Source: JBIOJM01 sp044450785 | GTDB taxonomy: Bacteria > Planctomycetota > Planctomycetia > Isosphaerales > Isosphaeraceae | Direction: 5' to 3' | NCBI GenBank assembly: GCA_044450785.1 | Contig: JBIOJM010000015.1 | Coordinates: forward strand, 1 to 62,081 | DNA length: 62,081 nucleotides | Shown: in pieces, positions 18,801 through 28,147 of the stretch | Numbering within the stretch: the first letter of the stretch is position 1 | How the letters are laid out: each line of letters starts with the position of its first letter | Made by a program: the position numbers and the translations under genes | Notes under the pieces: generated by a model | What the model saw: the letters and a program-made list of their open reading frames with translations, nothing else | Told to the model about the DNA's origin: nothing | Databases searched by the model: none

Positions 18801-19414
18801 TGGAGTCGGGCTGGTCCGTGAAGGCGATGCACCGGCTCATCATGCTGTCGTCGGCGTATCAGCAGAGCAGCAGCGGCAGCGGCGAAGGGCCGGACCTGGA
18901 TCCGGAGAATCGCCTGTTCGGGCGGATGAATCGCCGGCGACTCGAGGCGGAAGCCATCCGCGACAGCCTCCTGGCGGTGGCCGGCCGACTGGACGCCCGG
19001 CGCGGAGGGCCCGCGTTCGCGGACCTGGCCGTGCCCCGGCGGACCGTGTACTTCATGTCGGTTCGCACCGGCCCGAACGCGTCCGACTTCGGCCGCCTGT
19101 TCGATCGTGCCGACCCGGGCTCGATCGTCGCCGAGCGCGGCCAATCGATCGTGGCCCCGCAGGCCCTCTTTTTCCTCAACGACCCGTTCGTGAGCGATCT
19201 GGCCCGTGCCCTGGCCTCGCGGTTGGCGCGTGAGGAGCCGGGTGACGACAACGCTCGCATCAGCCGGCTCTACACCCTCGCCCTGGGCCGGCCACCGACT
19301 TCTGCTGAGATCGACCTCGGCCGGCAACTGCTGGCGCCGGATCGGGACACCAATCCCTGGGAACGATATTGCCAGTTGATCTTCTCCAGCAACGAGTTTA
19401 TTTACATCGATTGA
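15884..19414 (+). CDS. Planctomycete cytochrome PSCyt1-DUF1549-DUF1553 protein with inserted LamG-like domain (copy 2)
   Basis: 1176 residues from the ATG at 15884, which directly precedes the signal peptide ('GLVVLLLLIACLLPGTVRA'). Upstream codons in the same frame only translate an intergenic repeat. PSCyt1 heme motif 'CQKCH' ('LLAEKCQKCHGGDKVRGGLR'), DUF1549 with 'LLRRATFDLTGLPPAPEEV' and a second heme motif in 'CARCHDHKFDPIS', and DUF1553 with 'ARPDNPLTARVMINRIWQHH'. Between DUF1549 and DUF1553, at about residues 620-790, sits a concanavalin/LamG-like segment ('LFVVFQAANTGRASQRLLGW', 'EIVGVTWGPDGTTLHRNGV', 'FRGDVAEIRVYQRQLASAE') suggesting glycan binding, absent from copy 1. It pairs with the DUF1501 gene 47 bp downstream. 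Confidence 0.92.
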   Translation: MTHPPRSSLRLLCGLCGETPGLVVLLLLIACLLPGTVRAAADDVGPVEFFEKQVRPLLAEKCQKCHGGDKVRGGLRLTGRDLVLKGGGRGPAAVPGRPAESLLVEAVEHRGDLKMPPKGKLSEGEIDRLKRWIDLGLPWPGTHAETSSAPPGSPSQGDESRHWWVLQPVRAVPPPAVKDGAWPRSEIDRFILAGLEARGMTPARPADKRALLRRATFDLTGLPPAPEEVESFLADRSPDAFAKVVDRLLAAPAYGERWARHWLDVVRYADARDLIQLPAPSDFREAWRYRDWVVEACNRDLSYAEFLRNQIAGDLLPPREPGGINKDGIIATGLLAIADFVPGDVDKDQMIADYVNDQVDVVSRAFLGLTVACARCHDHKFDPISTEDYYALAGIFFSTRLIPGPVPGNTPLVRVPLLSPDELARVQSQDAADRRRRAELEQQLPDAVDREYIASLKHLVTGQAARYLLAATECRKLRSASTTRALTELASQRKLQESLLAAWVDYLDRVEKQPPAGRHPTVCDAASGKLAGSALARAADELQRALAACAARRVAESARSPEQERRDRACVLRFRADDPHLLTDSESRVTLWPNRSGLPADARPSGRGIGPKKTCAVINGHTKTVLRFDGQSLLEAPRPVPPAGSLFVVFQAANTGRASQRLLGWEDSDVGKHGLSLMPDPGGPLRAILRNNGKPGDLVDARPASAFEIVGVTWGPDGTTLHRNGVAAGSQKGIDAVSSDPGIVAVHLGGPGSGSSPRFRGDVAEIRVYQRQLASAERSLIETELHRAWFEPADPRAPPRDLLTELFDELTSARGPFWLPVEERKKMLPPETRSRLAVLGHELDLLKSKPPLEVPQAVAVQDGGPKGTRHEGFKDAQVFLRGNHKKPGKTVPRGWPRILTGGHPARITEGSGRLQLAGWLARPDNPLTARVMINRIWQHHFGAGLVRTANDFGRRGDRPSNPELLDQLAARFVESGWSVKAMHRLIMLSSAYQQSSSGSGEGPDLDPENRLFGRMNRRRLEAEAIRDSLLAVAGRLDARRGGPAFADLAVPRRTVYFMSVRTGPNASDFGRLFDRADPGSIVAERGQSIVAPQALFFLNDPFVSDLARALASRLAREEPGDDNARISRLYTLALGRPPTSAEIDLGRQLLAPDRDTNPWERYCQLIFSSNEFIYID

Positions 19415-19461
19415 GCAGCTCGGGCTCCGAGCAGACATGCCTTTTCGGACAGGAGGGCAGC

Positions 19462-20871
<1,410 letters not shown>

Positions 20872-20957
20872 CCGGCCGCCGCATCGGACATGTGGCAAAG
20901 TAGCCGCTCGGGCCCTAGGATATAATCATTGGCATAGCCGACGGGAGATCGAGCAAC

Positions 20958-21200
20958 ATGATCGACGAAATGACCACGGACAGCCTCCGCGTTTCGACGG
21001 ATGGCGTCGCCGGACCCTACCTGATGGTGCCCCTGCCGCTGCTCGACGCAGTCCGCGCGGTGCTCGACCGCCACAAGATTCGCTACTGGGTTGACGCCGA
21101 CGCGATCTCGCTGGACAACGAACCGGCAATTACCGTGATCAATTTCGGCCGGGCCGGCGAAGCGGTCCAGATTCAGGCCATCCTCGACGAGGCCGGCTGA
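20958..21200 (+). CDS. Small conserved planctomycete protein of unknown function
   Basis: 80 residues, no signal peptide or membrane segment. Contains 'VPLPLLDAVRAVLDRHKIRY', 'WVDADAISLDNEPAITVINF' and 'GEAVQIQAILDEAG', a short alpha/beta protein I associate with a lineage-specific family that recurs next to small HEPN-like or orphan genes. A GGAG lies 12 nt upstream of the ATG and a TATAAT-like hexamer at 20921-20926 is a possible -10 element. Followed 17 bp later by a truncated ORF on the same strand, probably once the same transcript. Function unknown. Confidence 0.65.
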   Translation: MIDEMTTDSLRVSTDGVAGPYLMVPLPLLDAVRAVLDRHKIRYWVDADAISLDNEPAITVINFGRAGEAVQIQAILDEAG

Positions 21201-21217
21201 CGGCCGGGCACTGAGCC

Positions 21218-21472
21218 ATGCCTCTGTCCGACGACATCCGCGGCCTGGCTGATCAAGTCCTCGGTCGAGTGGACGCGGTCCGCGAATTCTACTTGCACTC
21301 CCGGCAAGCCGGGCGGCTCGTGCAGCAGCTTGCCCGCAAGGGCCGCCGGGTTGCGATCGTTGATCTGGCCACCAAGCGGTCTGTGCCCGCTGGAGATCTG
21401 GAGTCGCGGGCTCAGAGTTTCGATTATCCCTGTAATTGCGCAGAGATCGATTGCATGATCGTCAGGTGGTGA
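21218..21472 (+). CDS. Truncated small protein, likely 5' remnant of a longer gene
   Basis: 84 residues. The first ~68 residues ('MPLSDDIRGLADQVLGRVDA', 'REFYLHSRQAGRLVQQLARK', 'VAIVDLATKR', 'DLESRAQ') resemble the start of a longer planctomycete family usually extending over 200 residues and usually following the small gene seen just upstream. After 'DLESRAQSF' the sequence becomes unlike the family ('YPCNCAEIDCMIVRW') and ends, at exactly the point where GC content drops. I read it as a 5' fragment cut by an insertion or deletion. Whether the stub is expressed is unknown. Family recall is from memory and is not certain. Confidence 0.5.
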   Translation: MPLSDDIRGLADQVLGRVDAVREFYLHSRQAGRLVQQLARKGRRVAIVDLATKRSVPAGDLESRAQSFDYPCNCAEIDCMIVRW

Positions 21473-22252
21473 TCTGACCGATCTCGGAGTGCCCGATTGA
21501 AAAAGAGTCTAATCCGCTGCGCGGGACCGCAGTGATTTATAGAGCCGTAGTAGAGAACAGGGGACTTCAATTGCGTGCCTATGAACAAATGACCCAAAGC
21601 TTTGTCTCTTGAAGGATTTCCAGCGTCTGTAATGACGAATGCGGGTTGCTTCGCCAACACCGCTTTCGGGTTTCTCTCGACCTCGACATCAATGGACATG
21701 GAGCAATTGGGACAAGTGATGCGCCCGCTGAATACCGTAGTCGATTTCTGTACGTCATCCGCGATTCGAAGAATGCCGAGCGAACGTGACCTCTGCTGAT
21801 CGTCTGAGGTGTCGTGCGGCGTAACTTGTGCTCCTTTACAGCAATGCGACCATACGTGAATTAAAAATTCAAGTATCTACTGGATTATGCGATTTCTTGA
21901 CCGTGTTCGAGCAGAAAACGGGACGCAACTCCTATTGACGTCGGCCTCGTTGTTCCGGTGAAAAACGAGCTGCGGGCCTGTTTCTGTCCTCGACTTCTTG
22001 GCGCGAATGTGGTGGAATGAGACGAGGCGGGCTGGACCCACTTCGACAACTGAGTCAAGCGTGTCGTGACCGCGGGCGGGGCAGCGTGGTAGCCGAATCC
22101 GCCAGACGATTGGCACGCGATGCGACGATCCTGTAAAACGGTGACGGCACGCGGTCGCGACGTAAGCATCGACTCGCAGGCCAAGAGCAGGACCCGATTT
22201 CCGACTGCACCCGGGTTATTCCACCACGATTTCTTCCACGAGGAGAGCAAGC
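21473..22252. other. Lower-GC gene-poor stretch with an orphan minus-strand ORF
   Basis: This ~780-bp region is visibly poorer in GC than its surroundings. The only protein-like frame is on the minus strand, 21424-21699 (91 codons, 'ERNPKAVLAKQPAFVITDAG', 'HLFIGTQLKSPVLYYGS'), which can be extended upstream without a stop through 'GRITCPNCS' and 'HVWSHCCKGAQV' to about 21875 but without a usable start codon. It could be a decayed gene carrying a CPxC zinc-ribbon-like motif. No RNA gene or repeat was seen. Confidence 0.35.
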
Positions 22253-22477
22253 ATGAGACTGCCGATCCAAGTCGCCCCGGTCATCCGCAGCACGTGCTCT
22301 GGGGGAGATCGACATCACGCCGCTCCCGCTCTGTTGCTGGGAGGGGTGCACCCAGCGTCAGGAGGATGCCCCGCCCCAGAGAGTTGTAATTGCGGTGGGA
22401 CGTGCGGCGAGACCTGCTGTAATCCGAACAACGGCTGCCATTGCAACGCGAGTAACACCGGGTGTATCTGTAACTGA
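22253..22477 (+). CDS. Cysteine-rich mini-protein
   Basis: 74 residues beginning 'MRLPIQVAPVIR', with a strong ribosome site (GAGGAGA about 6-12 nt before the ATG). The last 37 residues contain ten cysteines in the pattern GGC, SCNC, TCGETCC, GCHC, GCIC, with Gly/Asn/Thr between, and the chain ends 'GCICN'. The N-terminal third is Cys-poor with a single Cys15. The layout fits a metal-binding (metallothionein-like) peptide or a leader-plus-core precursor of a modified peptide. No maturase or transporter gene is adjacent. The gene stands alone between the gene-poor stretch and the WD40 kinase gene. Function is not assigned. Confidence 0.6.
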   Translation: MRLPIQVAPVIRSTCSGGDRHHAAPALLLGGVHPASGGCPAPESCNCGGTCGETCCNPNNGCHCNASNTGCICN

Positions 22478-22617
22478 TCCATCAAACGGATGGTGCTGCG
22501 CGATATCGCGAGTCATCGACGACAACGGGCCCCTTGTGTCTCACCGGGCGAACGTCCCCCTTCACGAATAGCGCCGGCGCTGGTTCGCGGTGGTGATGCG
22601 CAGGCTACGGTACGGCG

Positions 22618-25600
22618 ATGAGCGAACTCACTCCCCACTCCAATCCCCCGGAACCGCTGTCGCGGATGCCGCCGCAGCCGCGGACCGACGGTGATGGGTC
22701 TCCGCCGGCGACCCAACCGTCGCCCTCAACTCTTTCCGCCCCCATTGAGAGCGACGCTTGCCCGGCCGGCAAACCGCCAGACCCGGACGTGACCGTCGGA
22801 GCCACAGGCGATGAGACCGTAGCCGGTAGTTCGTCCCGAGAGCAGATCGACAGCGTCCGCGGCGCCGACAAGGACGCGGGCCGCTCCTTTGGTCAGTATG
22901 TCTTGGTCCGGAAACTTGCGAGCGGCGGCATGGGCGTGGTCTACCTGGCGCGGCAGGAGAGCTTGCGCCGCACCGTGGCCCTGAAGACGATCCTGGCCGG
23001 CGATCTGGCATCCAACGAGGACATCGAGCGATTCCGCCTGGAGGCCGAGGCGGCCGCCCAGCTCGACCACCCAGGCATCGTGCCCATCTTCGAGGTTGGC
23101 GAGCACGCCGGCCAGCACTACTTCTCGATGGCCTACGTCGAAGGGGGCAACCTGGCGGATCGGATCAAGAACGGTCCCTTGCCGCCCCGTCAGGCCGCCG
23201 AGCTGGTCAGGCAGGTGGCCGAGGCCGTCGCCTACGCCCACCAGCAGGGAGTCATCCACCGCGATCTCAAGCCCAGCAACATCCTGCTCGACCGGGACGG
23301 ACATCCCAAGGTCAGCGACTTCGGCCTGGCCAAGCAAGTGAGCGGGCTCAGTCACCTCACGATGACCGGCCAGGTCCTGGGCACGCCCAGTTACATGGCG
23401 CCGGAGCAGGCCGCGGGCAGGACGCACGAGGTTGGCCCTGGCGCCGACGTTTACTCGCTGGGGGCCCTCCTGTACTGCCTCGTGACGGGCCGGCCTCCTT
23501 TCCAGGCGGCTACCCCGGTCGAGACCTTGAGACAGGTCCTGGAACAGGAGCCGGCGCCGCCCAGCCAGCTTAACCGCGCAGTCAGTCGGGACCTGGAGAC
23601 GATCTGCCTCAAGTGCTTGCAGAAAGAGCCGAACAAGCGTTACGAAAGTGCCTCGGCCCTCGCCGAAGACCTGCGGCGGTTGCTGGCCGGCGAGCCGATC
23701 CGGGCGCGGGCGGTCGGGAGCCTCGAGCGGCTGGCGCGGTGGTGCCGGCGCAACAAGCTGGTGGCCGCGCTCGGGTGCGGCATTCTGGTGACGATGCTTG
23801 CGGGCATCGTCACGGCGTCGTATCTGGCCGCCCAGTGGCGACGCGAGGCGCAGGTTTCCAAGGCCAACGAGATTCGGGCCAGGGAGCAGGAGACCGAAGC
23901 CAGGGAGGCGCGCGAGCTCAGCGATCGGCGGTGGTACGCCGCGGAGATCGGCCTGGGCCAGCAGGAGTGGGAGAAAGGCCTGATGGCGCCGCTCTTGACA
24001 CGGCTCGAGGCGCTTCGCCCCCAGCATCCCGACGCCCCTGACTTGCGCGGTTTCGAGTGGTACTACTTGGAGCGGCTCTGTCACCTGGACCTGCGAACCC
24101 TCCGGGGGCAAGCCGAGCCGGTTCGCGGCGTGGCCTTCAGCCCCGATGGCCGGCTGCTCGCTTCCGCCGGCGGAGATTACACCAAGCCCGGCGCGATCAC
24201 CATTTGGGACGCGGCCACCGGGGTGGCGCTCCGCTCTTGGGCCGGTCACGCCGAATGCACCAATTCGGTGGCGTTTTCCCCGGATGGGACACGGCTCGCC
24301 TCCGCGGGCGGGCGCTCCAAACAACCCGGCGAAGTCAAGATCTGGGACCCGGCCACGGCCCGGGAGCTACTCTCCTTGAGCGGCCAAACCGCCGAGGTCG
24401 GGAGCGTGGCCTTCGGCCCCGATGGGCGACAGCTTGCCGCGGCCAGCACCGGAACCGACGATGTGGGACGGTACTTGCCCGGGGAAGTCCTGCTCTGGGA
24501 CCTGGCTTCCCGAGCGCCAGCCCTCCACCTGCGCGGCCACGAGACCATTGTTCGGAGCGTGGCGTTCAGTCCCGACGGCCGCCAGCTTGCATCGGCCTGT
24601 GGGGGCGGTACGGTGAAGATCTGGAATGCTTCGGACGGAAAGGAGGTCCTGACGCTCCGCGAGCCGATGGTCGACGTCACAGGTGTGGCATTCAATCCGG
24701 ATGGCCGGCAACTTGCCGTGGGCAGCCTGGATGGCGGCATCCGGGTCTGGGACGCGAGTCTCTGGCGGACGCAGTCCATCACACCCCAGAAGCCGGTCTT
24801 CACGCTCCGGAACCCGAGCTCGGTCCTGAGCCTGGCGTTCAGTCCCGATGGCCGGCGGCTCGCCGCCGGATTCGAGGATCACGACGTGCGCCTCTGGGAC
24901 ACGACCACCCAGAGGGAGGTCCTGCCGTTGCGCGGTCATGCGGGCGCGGTCCTGGGCCTGGCTTTCAGCCCCGACGGCTGGCGGATCGCTTCCGCGAGCG
25001 CGGACCAGACCGTCAAGATCTGGGACGCGACGGAGGATCGAAGGACCCTCCCCCTGCGCGATCGCCGGACGGGGTTCTCTGGGACCTGGAGCATCGCGTT
25101 TTCCCCCGACGGCCGTCGGCTGGCCTCAGCCGGTCAGGACAAGGCGGTCAGGATTTGGGACACGACGAACGCCGGCGTGCTCCAGACCCTGCGCGGCCAT
25201 ACCGACGACGTCTTCAGCGTCGCATTCAGTGCCGACGGCCGCTGGCTGGCCTCCGCCGGCGCGGACCGGACCGTCCAGATCTGGGATGTCGCCACGGGGG
25301 CACCGCTGCGCACTCTGCGAGGACTCGAGTCCCCCATCGCCAGCGTCGCATTCGCCCCGAACGGCCGATGGCTTGCCTGCGGCAGTGGAGGCTCGACGAC
25401 GGCCGGCGGGGTCGAGCTCTGGGACCTGACCACGGCCGAGAAGGTGATCACACTGACCGGGCGCTCGGGCCCCTCCGAGCGCCGCGGATACATGGGGATC
25501 GCATTTTCCCCCGACAGCCGCTGGCTGGCAGCCGGCTGCGACGACGGTGCCATCACCGTCTGGGACATGGTCGCGGGACGGCAGGCCCGTACCTTGCACG

Positions 25601-26730
25601 GCCACACTGCCGGCGTCCGTGACGTGGCGTTTCACCCCGACGGCCGGCGGCTCGCTTCCGCCAGCGGCGACCACACAGTGAAGCTCTGGGATGTGGCCGC
25701 GGGCAAGGAGATCGCCGCCTTGCCCGGCCACACCAGCCCTGTCGAGAGCGTGGCGTTTTCCCCCGACGGCGGGCGCCTCGCCTCCGCCGCTAGCGACCTC
25801 ACGGTGAAGCTCTGGGACGTCCGCACGGCGCAGGAGGTATTCAGCCTTCAAGTACCCTGGACCGGGGTGAGAGTCGCGTTTCACCCCGACGGCCGGCAGC
25901 TCGCCGTCAGTGGTGCCACCTTCGCCCCCAGCGGTCCTTCCAGGGACCGCCCCGATCACATGCTCGCGGTCTGGGATGCAAGGACGCTTGCGCCCGAGGA
26001 CGGCGGCCCGACGGAGGCTCGGAGCCGGGTGGCATTCTTGTTCGCTCGGCTGCTGACCGCTGAAGCGGTGCGCGAGCGCCTGGCCCACGACTCTTCGCTC
26101 GCCGCGCCCGTGCGGGAGCGAGCGCTGGCCCTCGTCGAGCCGTACCGGCAGAGTCTGGCGCGGCGCGAGGCCGAGGACATGATCTCCAACCTCTATTCCC
26201 AGGGGCTGTTCAGGGCCGAGGTCCTGGAACGACTCAGGACCGATCCCGGTCTCAGCGAGCCGGTAAGGCATGAGGCGCTGGCCCTGGGCGAGACCTCAGT
26301 GGAAAATCCCAGGTTCCTCAACCTGGCCAGCCGAGCCGTGGTGCGCCGGGCGGGCGCGCCCGCATCGGCCTATCAGTGGGCCTCGCGGCAGGCCGAGTCC
26401 GCCTGCCTGCTCGCCCCCTACGACGGCGCGATTCGAACCACCCTGGGCATGGCTCAGTACCGCGTCGGCAAATACCGCGAGGCCGTGGACACGCTCATCC
26501 GGGCCGGCCCGCTCAACGCGAATTCCGAGCGAGGCTCCCTCGCGCCGGACCTGGCCTTCCTGGCCATGGCCCAGTACCGACTGGGCCAGCGGGAGGCCGC
26601 GCAAGCCACTCTCGACCGCCTGCGAAAGGCCGTCGAGCAACCGGACCGGGCCAACGATGACGAGGCCAGGGCGTTCTTGGGCGAGGCGGAACGCTTGATT
26701 CCAGGCGAGGCGCCGAAAAAAAGGGGATAA
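22618..26730 (+). CDS. Transmembrane Ser/Thr kinase with 14 WD40 repeats and C-terminal TPR-like region
   Basis: 1370 residues. Residues ~93-360 are a PknB-type kinase: 'LASGGMGVVYLARQ', Lys123 in 'TVALKTI', 'HRDLKPSNILL' (Asp216), 'DFGLAK' and 'GTPSYMAPEQ', all catalytic residues intact. A single membrane segment ('LVAALGCGILVTMLAGIVTA', 381-406) follows. Residues ~480-1140 hold fourteen WD40 repeats, each with 'FSPDGRRLAS'-like and 'LWD/IWD' motifs, enough for two seven-bladed propellers. The C-terminal ~230 residues are helical with TPR-like 'YRVGKYREAVDTLIRAG'. The N-terminal ~90 residues are Pro/Ser-rich and disordered. Gemmataceae and Isosphaeraceae encode many such kinases. The propellers are predicted on the extracytoplasmic side. 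Converges with the gene at 26807. Confidence 0.93.
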   Translation: MSELTPHSNPPEPLSRMPPQPRTDGDGSPPATQPSPSTLSAPIESDACPAGKPPDPDVTVGATGDETVAGSSSREQIDSVRGADKDAGRSFGQYVLVRKLASGGMGVVYLARQESLRRTVALKTILAGDLASNEDIERFRLEAEAAAQLDHPGIVPIFEVGEHAGQHYFSMAYVEGGNLADRIKNGPLPPRQAAELVRQVAEAVAYAHQQGVIHRDLKPSNILLDRDGHPKVSDFGLAKQVSGLSHLTMTGQVLGTPSYMAPEQAAGRTHEVGPGADVYSLGALLYCLVTGRPPFQAATPVETLRQVLEQEPAPPSQLNRAVSRDLETICLKCLQKEPNKRYESASALAEDLRRLLAGEPIRARAVGSLERLARWCRRNKLVAALGCGILVTMLAGIVTASYLAAQWRREAQVSKANEIRAREQETEAREARELSDRRWYAAEIGLGQQEWEKGLMAPLLTRLEALRPQHPDAPDLRGFEWYYLERLCHLDLRTLRGQAEPVRGVAFSPDGRLLASAGGDYTKPGAITIWDAATGVALRSWAGHAECTNSVAFSPDGTRLASAGGRSKQPGEVKIWDPATARELLSLSGQTAEVGSVAFGPDGRQLAAASTGTDDVGRYLPGEVLLWDLASRAPALHLRGHETIVRSVAFSPDGRQLASACGGGTVKIWNASDGKEVLTLREPMVDVTGVAFNPDGRQLAVGSLDGGIRVWDASLWRTQSITPQKPVFTLRNPSSVLSLAFSPDGRRLAAGFEDHDVRLWDTTTQREVLPLRGHAGAVLGLAFSPDGWRIASASADQTVKIWDATEDRRTLPLRDRRTGFSGTWSIAFSPDGRRLASAGQDKAVRIWDTTNAGVLQTLRGHTDDVFSVAFSADGRWLASAGADRTVQIWDVATGAPLRTLRGLESPIASVAFAPNGRWLACGSGGSTTAGGVELWDLTTAEKVITLTGRSGPSERRGYMGIAFSPDSRWLAAGCDDGAITVWDMVAGRQARTLHGHTAGVRDVAFHPDGRRLASASGDHTVKLWDVAAGKEIAALPGHTSPVESVAFSPDGGRLASAASDLTVKLWDVRTAQEVFSLQVPWTGVRVAFHPDGRQLAVSGATFAPSGPSRDRPDHMLAVWDARTLAPEDGGPTEARSRVAFLFARLLTAEAVRERLAHDSSLAAPVRERALALVEPYRQSLARREAEDMISNLYSQGLFRAEVLERLRTDPGLSEPVRHEALALGETSVENPRFLNLASRAVVRRAGAPASAYQWASRQAESACLLAPYDGAIRTTLGMAQYRVGKYREAVDTLIRAGPLNANSERGSLAPDLAFLAMAQYRLGQREAAQATLDRLRKAVEQPDRANDDEARAFLGEAERLIPGEAPKKRG

Positions 26731-26806
26731 GTCCAATAATTTCGCCTTCGTCGGGCGGACCGCTGTGAAGCCGCCCGACGAAGGCGAACGATTTGCGCGG
26801 CTGTTT

Positions 26807-28072
26807 TCACCCGGCGCCCTTGTTGGTTTTCTCGGAACCGGGCGGCTCGGGCGCCTGGCCTTGGTCCTTCAGGGCGCCCTCGACGAGCTTGCCGACCGCC
26901 GAGTCGAACGGCTCCTCGCCGGGAAACCCAACCCACTTGTGGCGGATGATGCCGCGGTGGTCGACCACGTAGAGCGTCGGCCAGCCGTGCACGTTGAACC
27001 GGTTGGCGATCGGGCCGTTGGTGTCGCCGCCGTCCCACCACGACCGCCAGGTGATCTGCTCTTCCTTCATCCGCTTGCGGAGCTTGTCCTTGTCGCCATC
27101 GCTGTTGACGCCGAGCAGGACGAACGGTTTGCCTTCCAGCTTCTTCACGAGCGACCGCTCGTGCGGGTACATGGCCCGGCACGGGCCTCACCAGTCGCCC
27201 CAGAAGTCGACGACCACCACCTTGCCCTTGTAGTCGCTCAGCTTGAAGGGCTTGCCGTCGATATCTTCGCCGGTAATGTCGGGGCTGGGCTTGCCGATGC
27301 CGAGGTTGCGGATCTCGTTGAGCTCGCTGGCAGCGAGCTTGCCGAGCGTGCCTCGGCCGCTGTTGATGTCGGCAAACTCCTTCTCAACCTTCTCGAAGAG
27401 CGCCTCGACTTCCTTCACGAGGCCGGCGGGGTCGGTCGACTTGAGGCGGGCGACAGCATCCTTGTCGTAGCCCTGCGTGGTCAGAAATCGCTCGGACTCG
27501 CCAACACGCTTGTCGTTTTCCTTGAGCATGCGGATCAGTTCAACTCTGCGGTTGAGAAACTGCGCCAGTGCCAGCGTGGCGTTGCCGCGAGCGGTCCGGT
27601 CGCGGTTCTTCAGGACGACGGCCCGCAGCAGCGTCTCGGCCGCCGGCGAGTAGGAATACGCGATGCCGGAGATCGCGCTCGCAAGCTTGGGGTCGGCGGC
27701 GTGCTTCTCGGCCAGCCGCCGCATTGCCTTCGACGTGTCGGCCCCGCCGCCGAGCTGAACGCACCAGATCAGGGCGCTGACGGCTGCCGGGTCGTCGGGC
27801 GCCGCCTCGGCGATCGCCAGGAACCGGTCGGAGTACTCGTTCTGCTTGGGGTATTTCTCGTTGAAGATCTGGGATCGCTCTTCGGCGGTCTTGGCCTTCG
27901 AGTAGGCTTGCGAGAACGCTTGCTGGGCCTTCTGATACTGGTCAAGCACCGCCTCGAACTGCTCTTTTGGGGACTTCTTGGCCTGGGCCTGCGAGGGGTC
28001 GTCGGGCGCCCCCCGCGCCGGCATGCAGGCCAGCGTCAATACGGCCAATGCGGCCGTCACGGCTCTTCTCAT
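26807..28072 (-). CDS. TlpA/thioredoxin-like protein with in-frame TGA at the active site (candidate selenoprotein, UGPC)
   Basis: From the ATG at 28072 (GGAGG 7 nt upstream, then signal peptide 'MRRAVTAALAVLTLACMPA') the frame runs to 'KGKVVVVDFWGDW', meets TGA at 27190-27188, and continues in the same frame as 'GPCRAMYPHERSLVKKLEGK', 'FVLLGVNSDGDKDKLRKRM' and 'FNVHGWPTLYVVDHRGI' to the stop at 26807. Relatives have WCGPC, so the TGA replaces exactly the first active-site cysteine (position 295 of 421) and everything on both sides is intact, including the cis-Pro loop 'GWPTLYVV'. A SECIS-like hairpin follows the TGA (separate entry). Read as a selenoprotein it is a periplasmic thiol-disulfide reductase with a helical N-terminal domain. 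Alternatives are a nonsense mutation or base-call error. It lies 75 bp downstream of a kinase gene on the same strand. No sel genes are visible in the window. Confidence 0.7.
27146..27190 (-). promoter_or_regulatory. Candidate bacterial SECIS element following the in-frame TGA
   Basis: Immediately 3' of the TGA on the minus strand is GGCCCGTGCCGGGCC (27187-27173), a 6-bp stem with a 3-nt loop. Nine nucleotides further is CACGAGCGGTCGCTCGTG (27163-27146), a perfect 7-bp stem closed by a GGUC loop (8 bp if the loop is GU). The second apical loop starts 31 nt after the TGA and has G in its first two positions, which fits the known bacterial SECIS description (short GC-rich stem, small apical loop starting with G, placed within a few tens of nucleotides after UGA). 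Coding constraint alone would not require this pairing. Confidence 0.55.
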
Positions 28073-28147
28073 CAAGGGTCCTCCGTTCTCAGGTGGGACA
28101 ACCAAACGGCGAAACCAACTTCACTATCGGATGAACACCGCCCCAAA

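Noticed and set aside
22726..24324. 532-residue minus-strand ORF opposite the WD40 kinase
   Set aside because: Shadow of the kinase and WD40 coding sequence; composition unlike a real protein.
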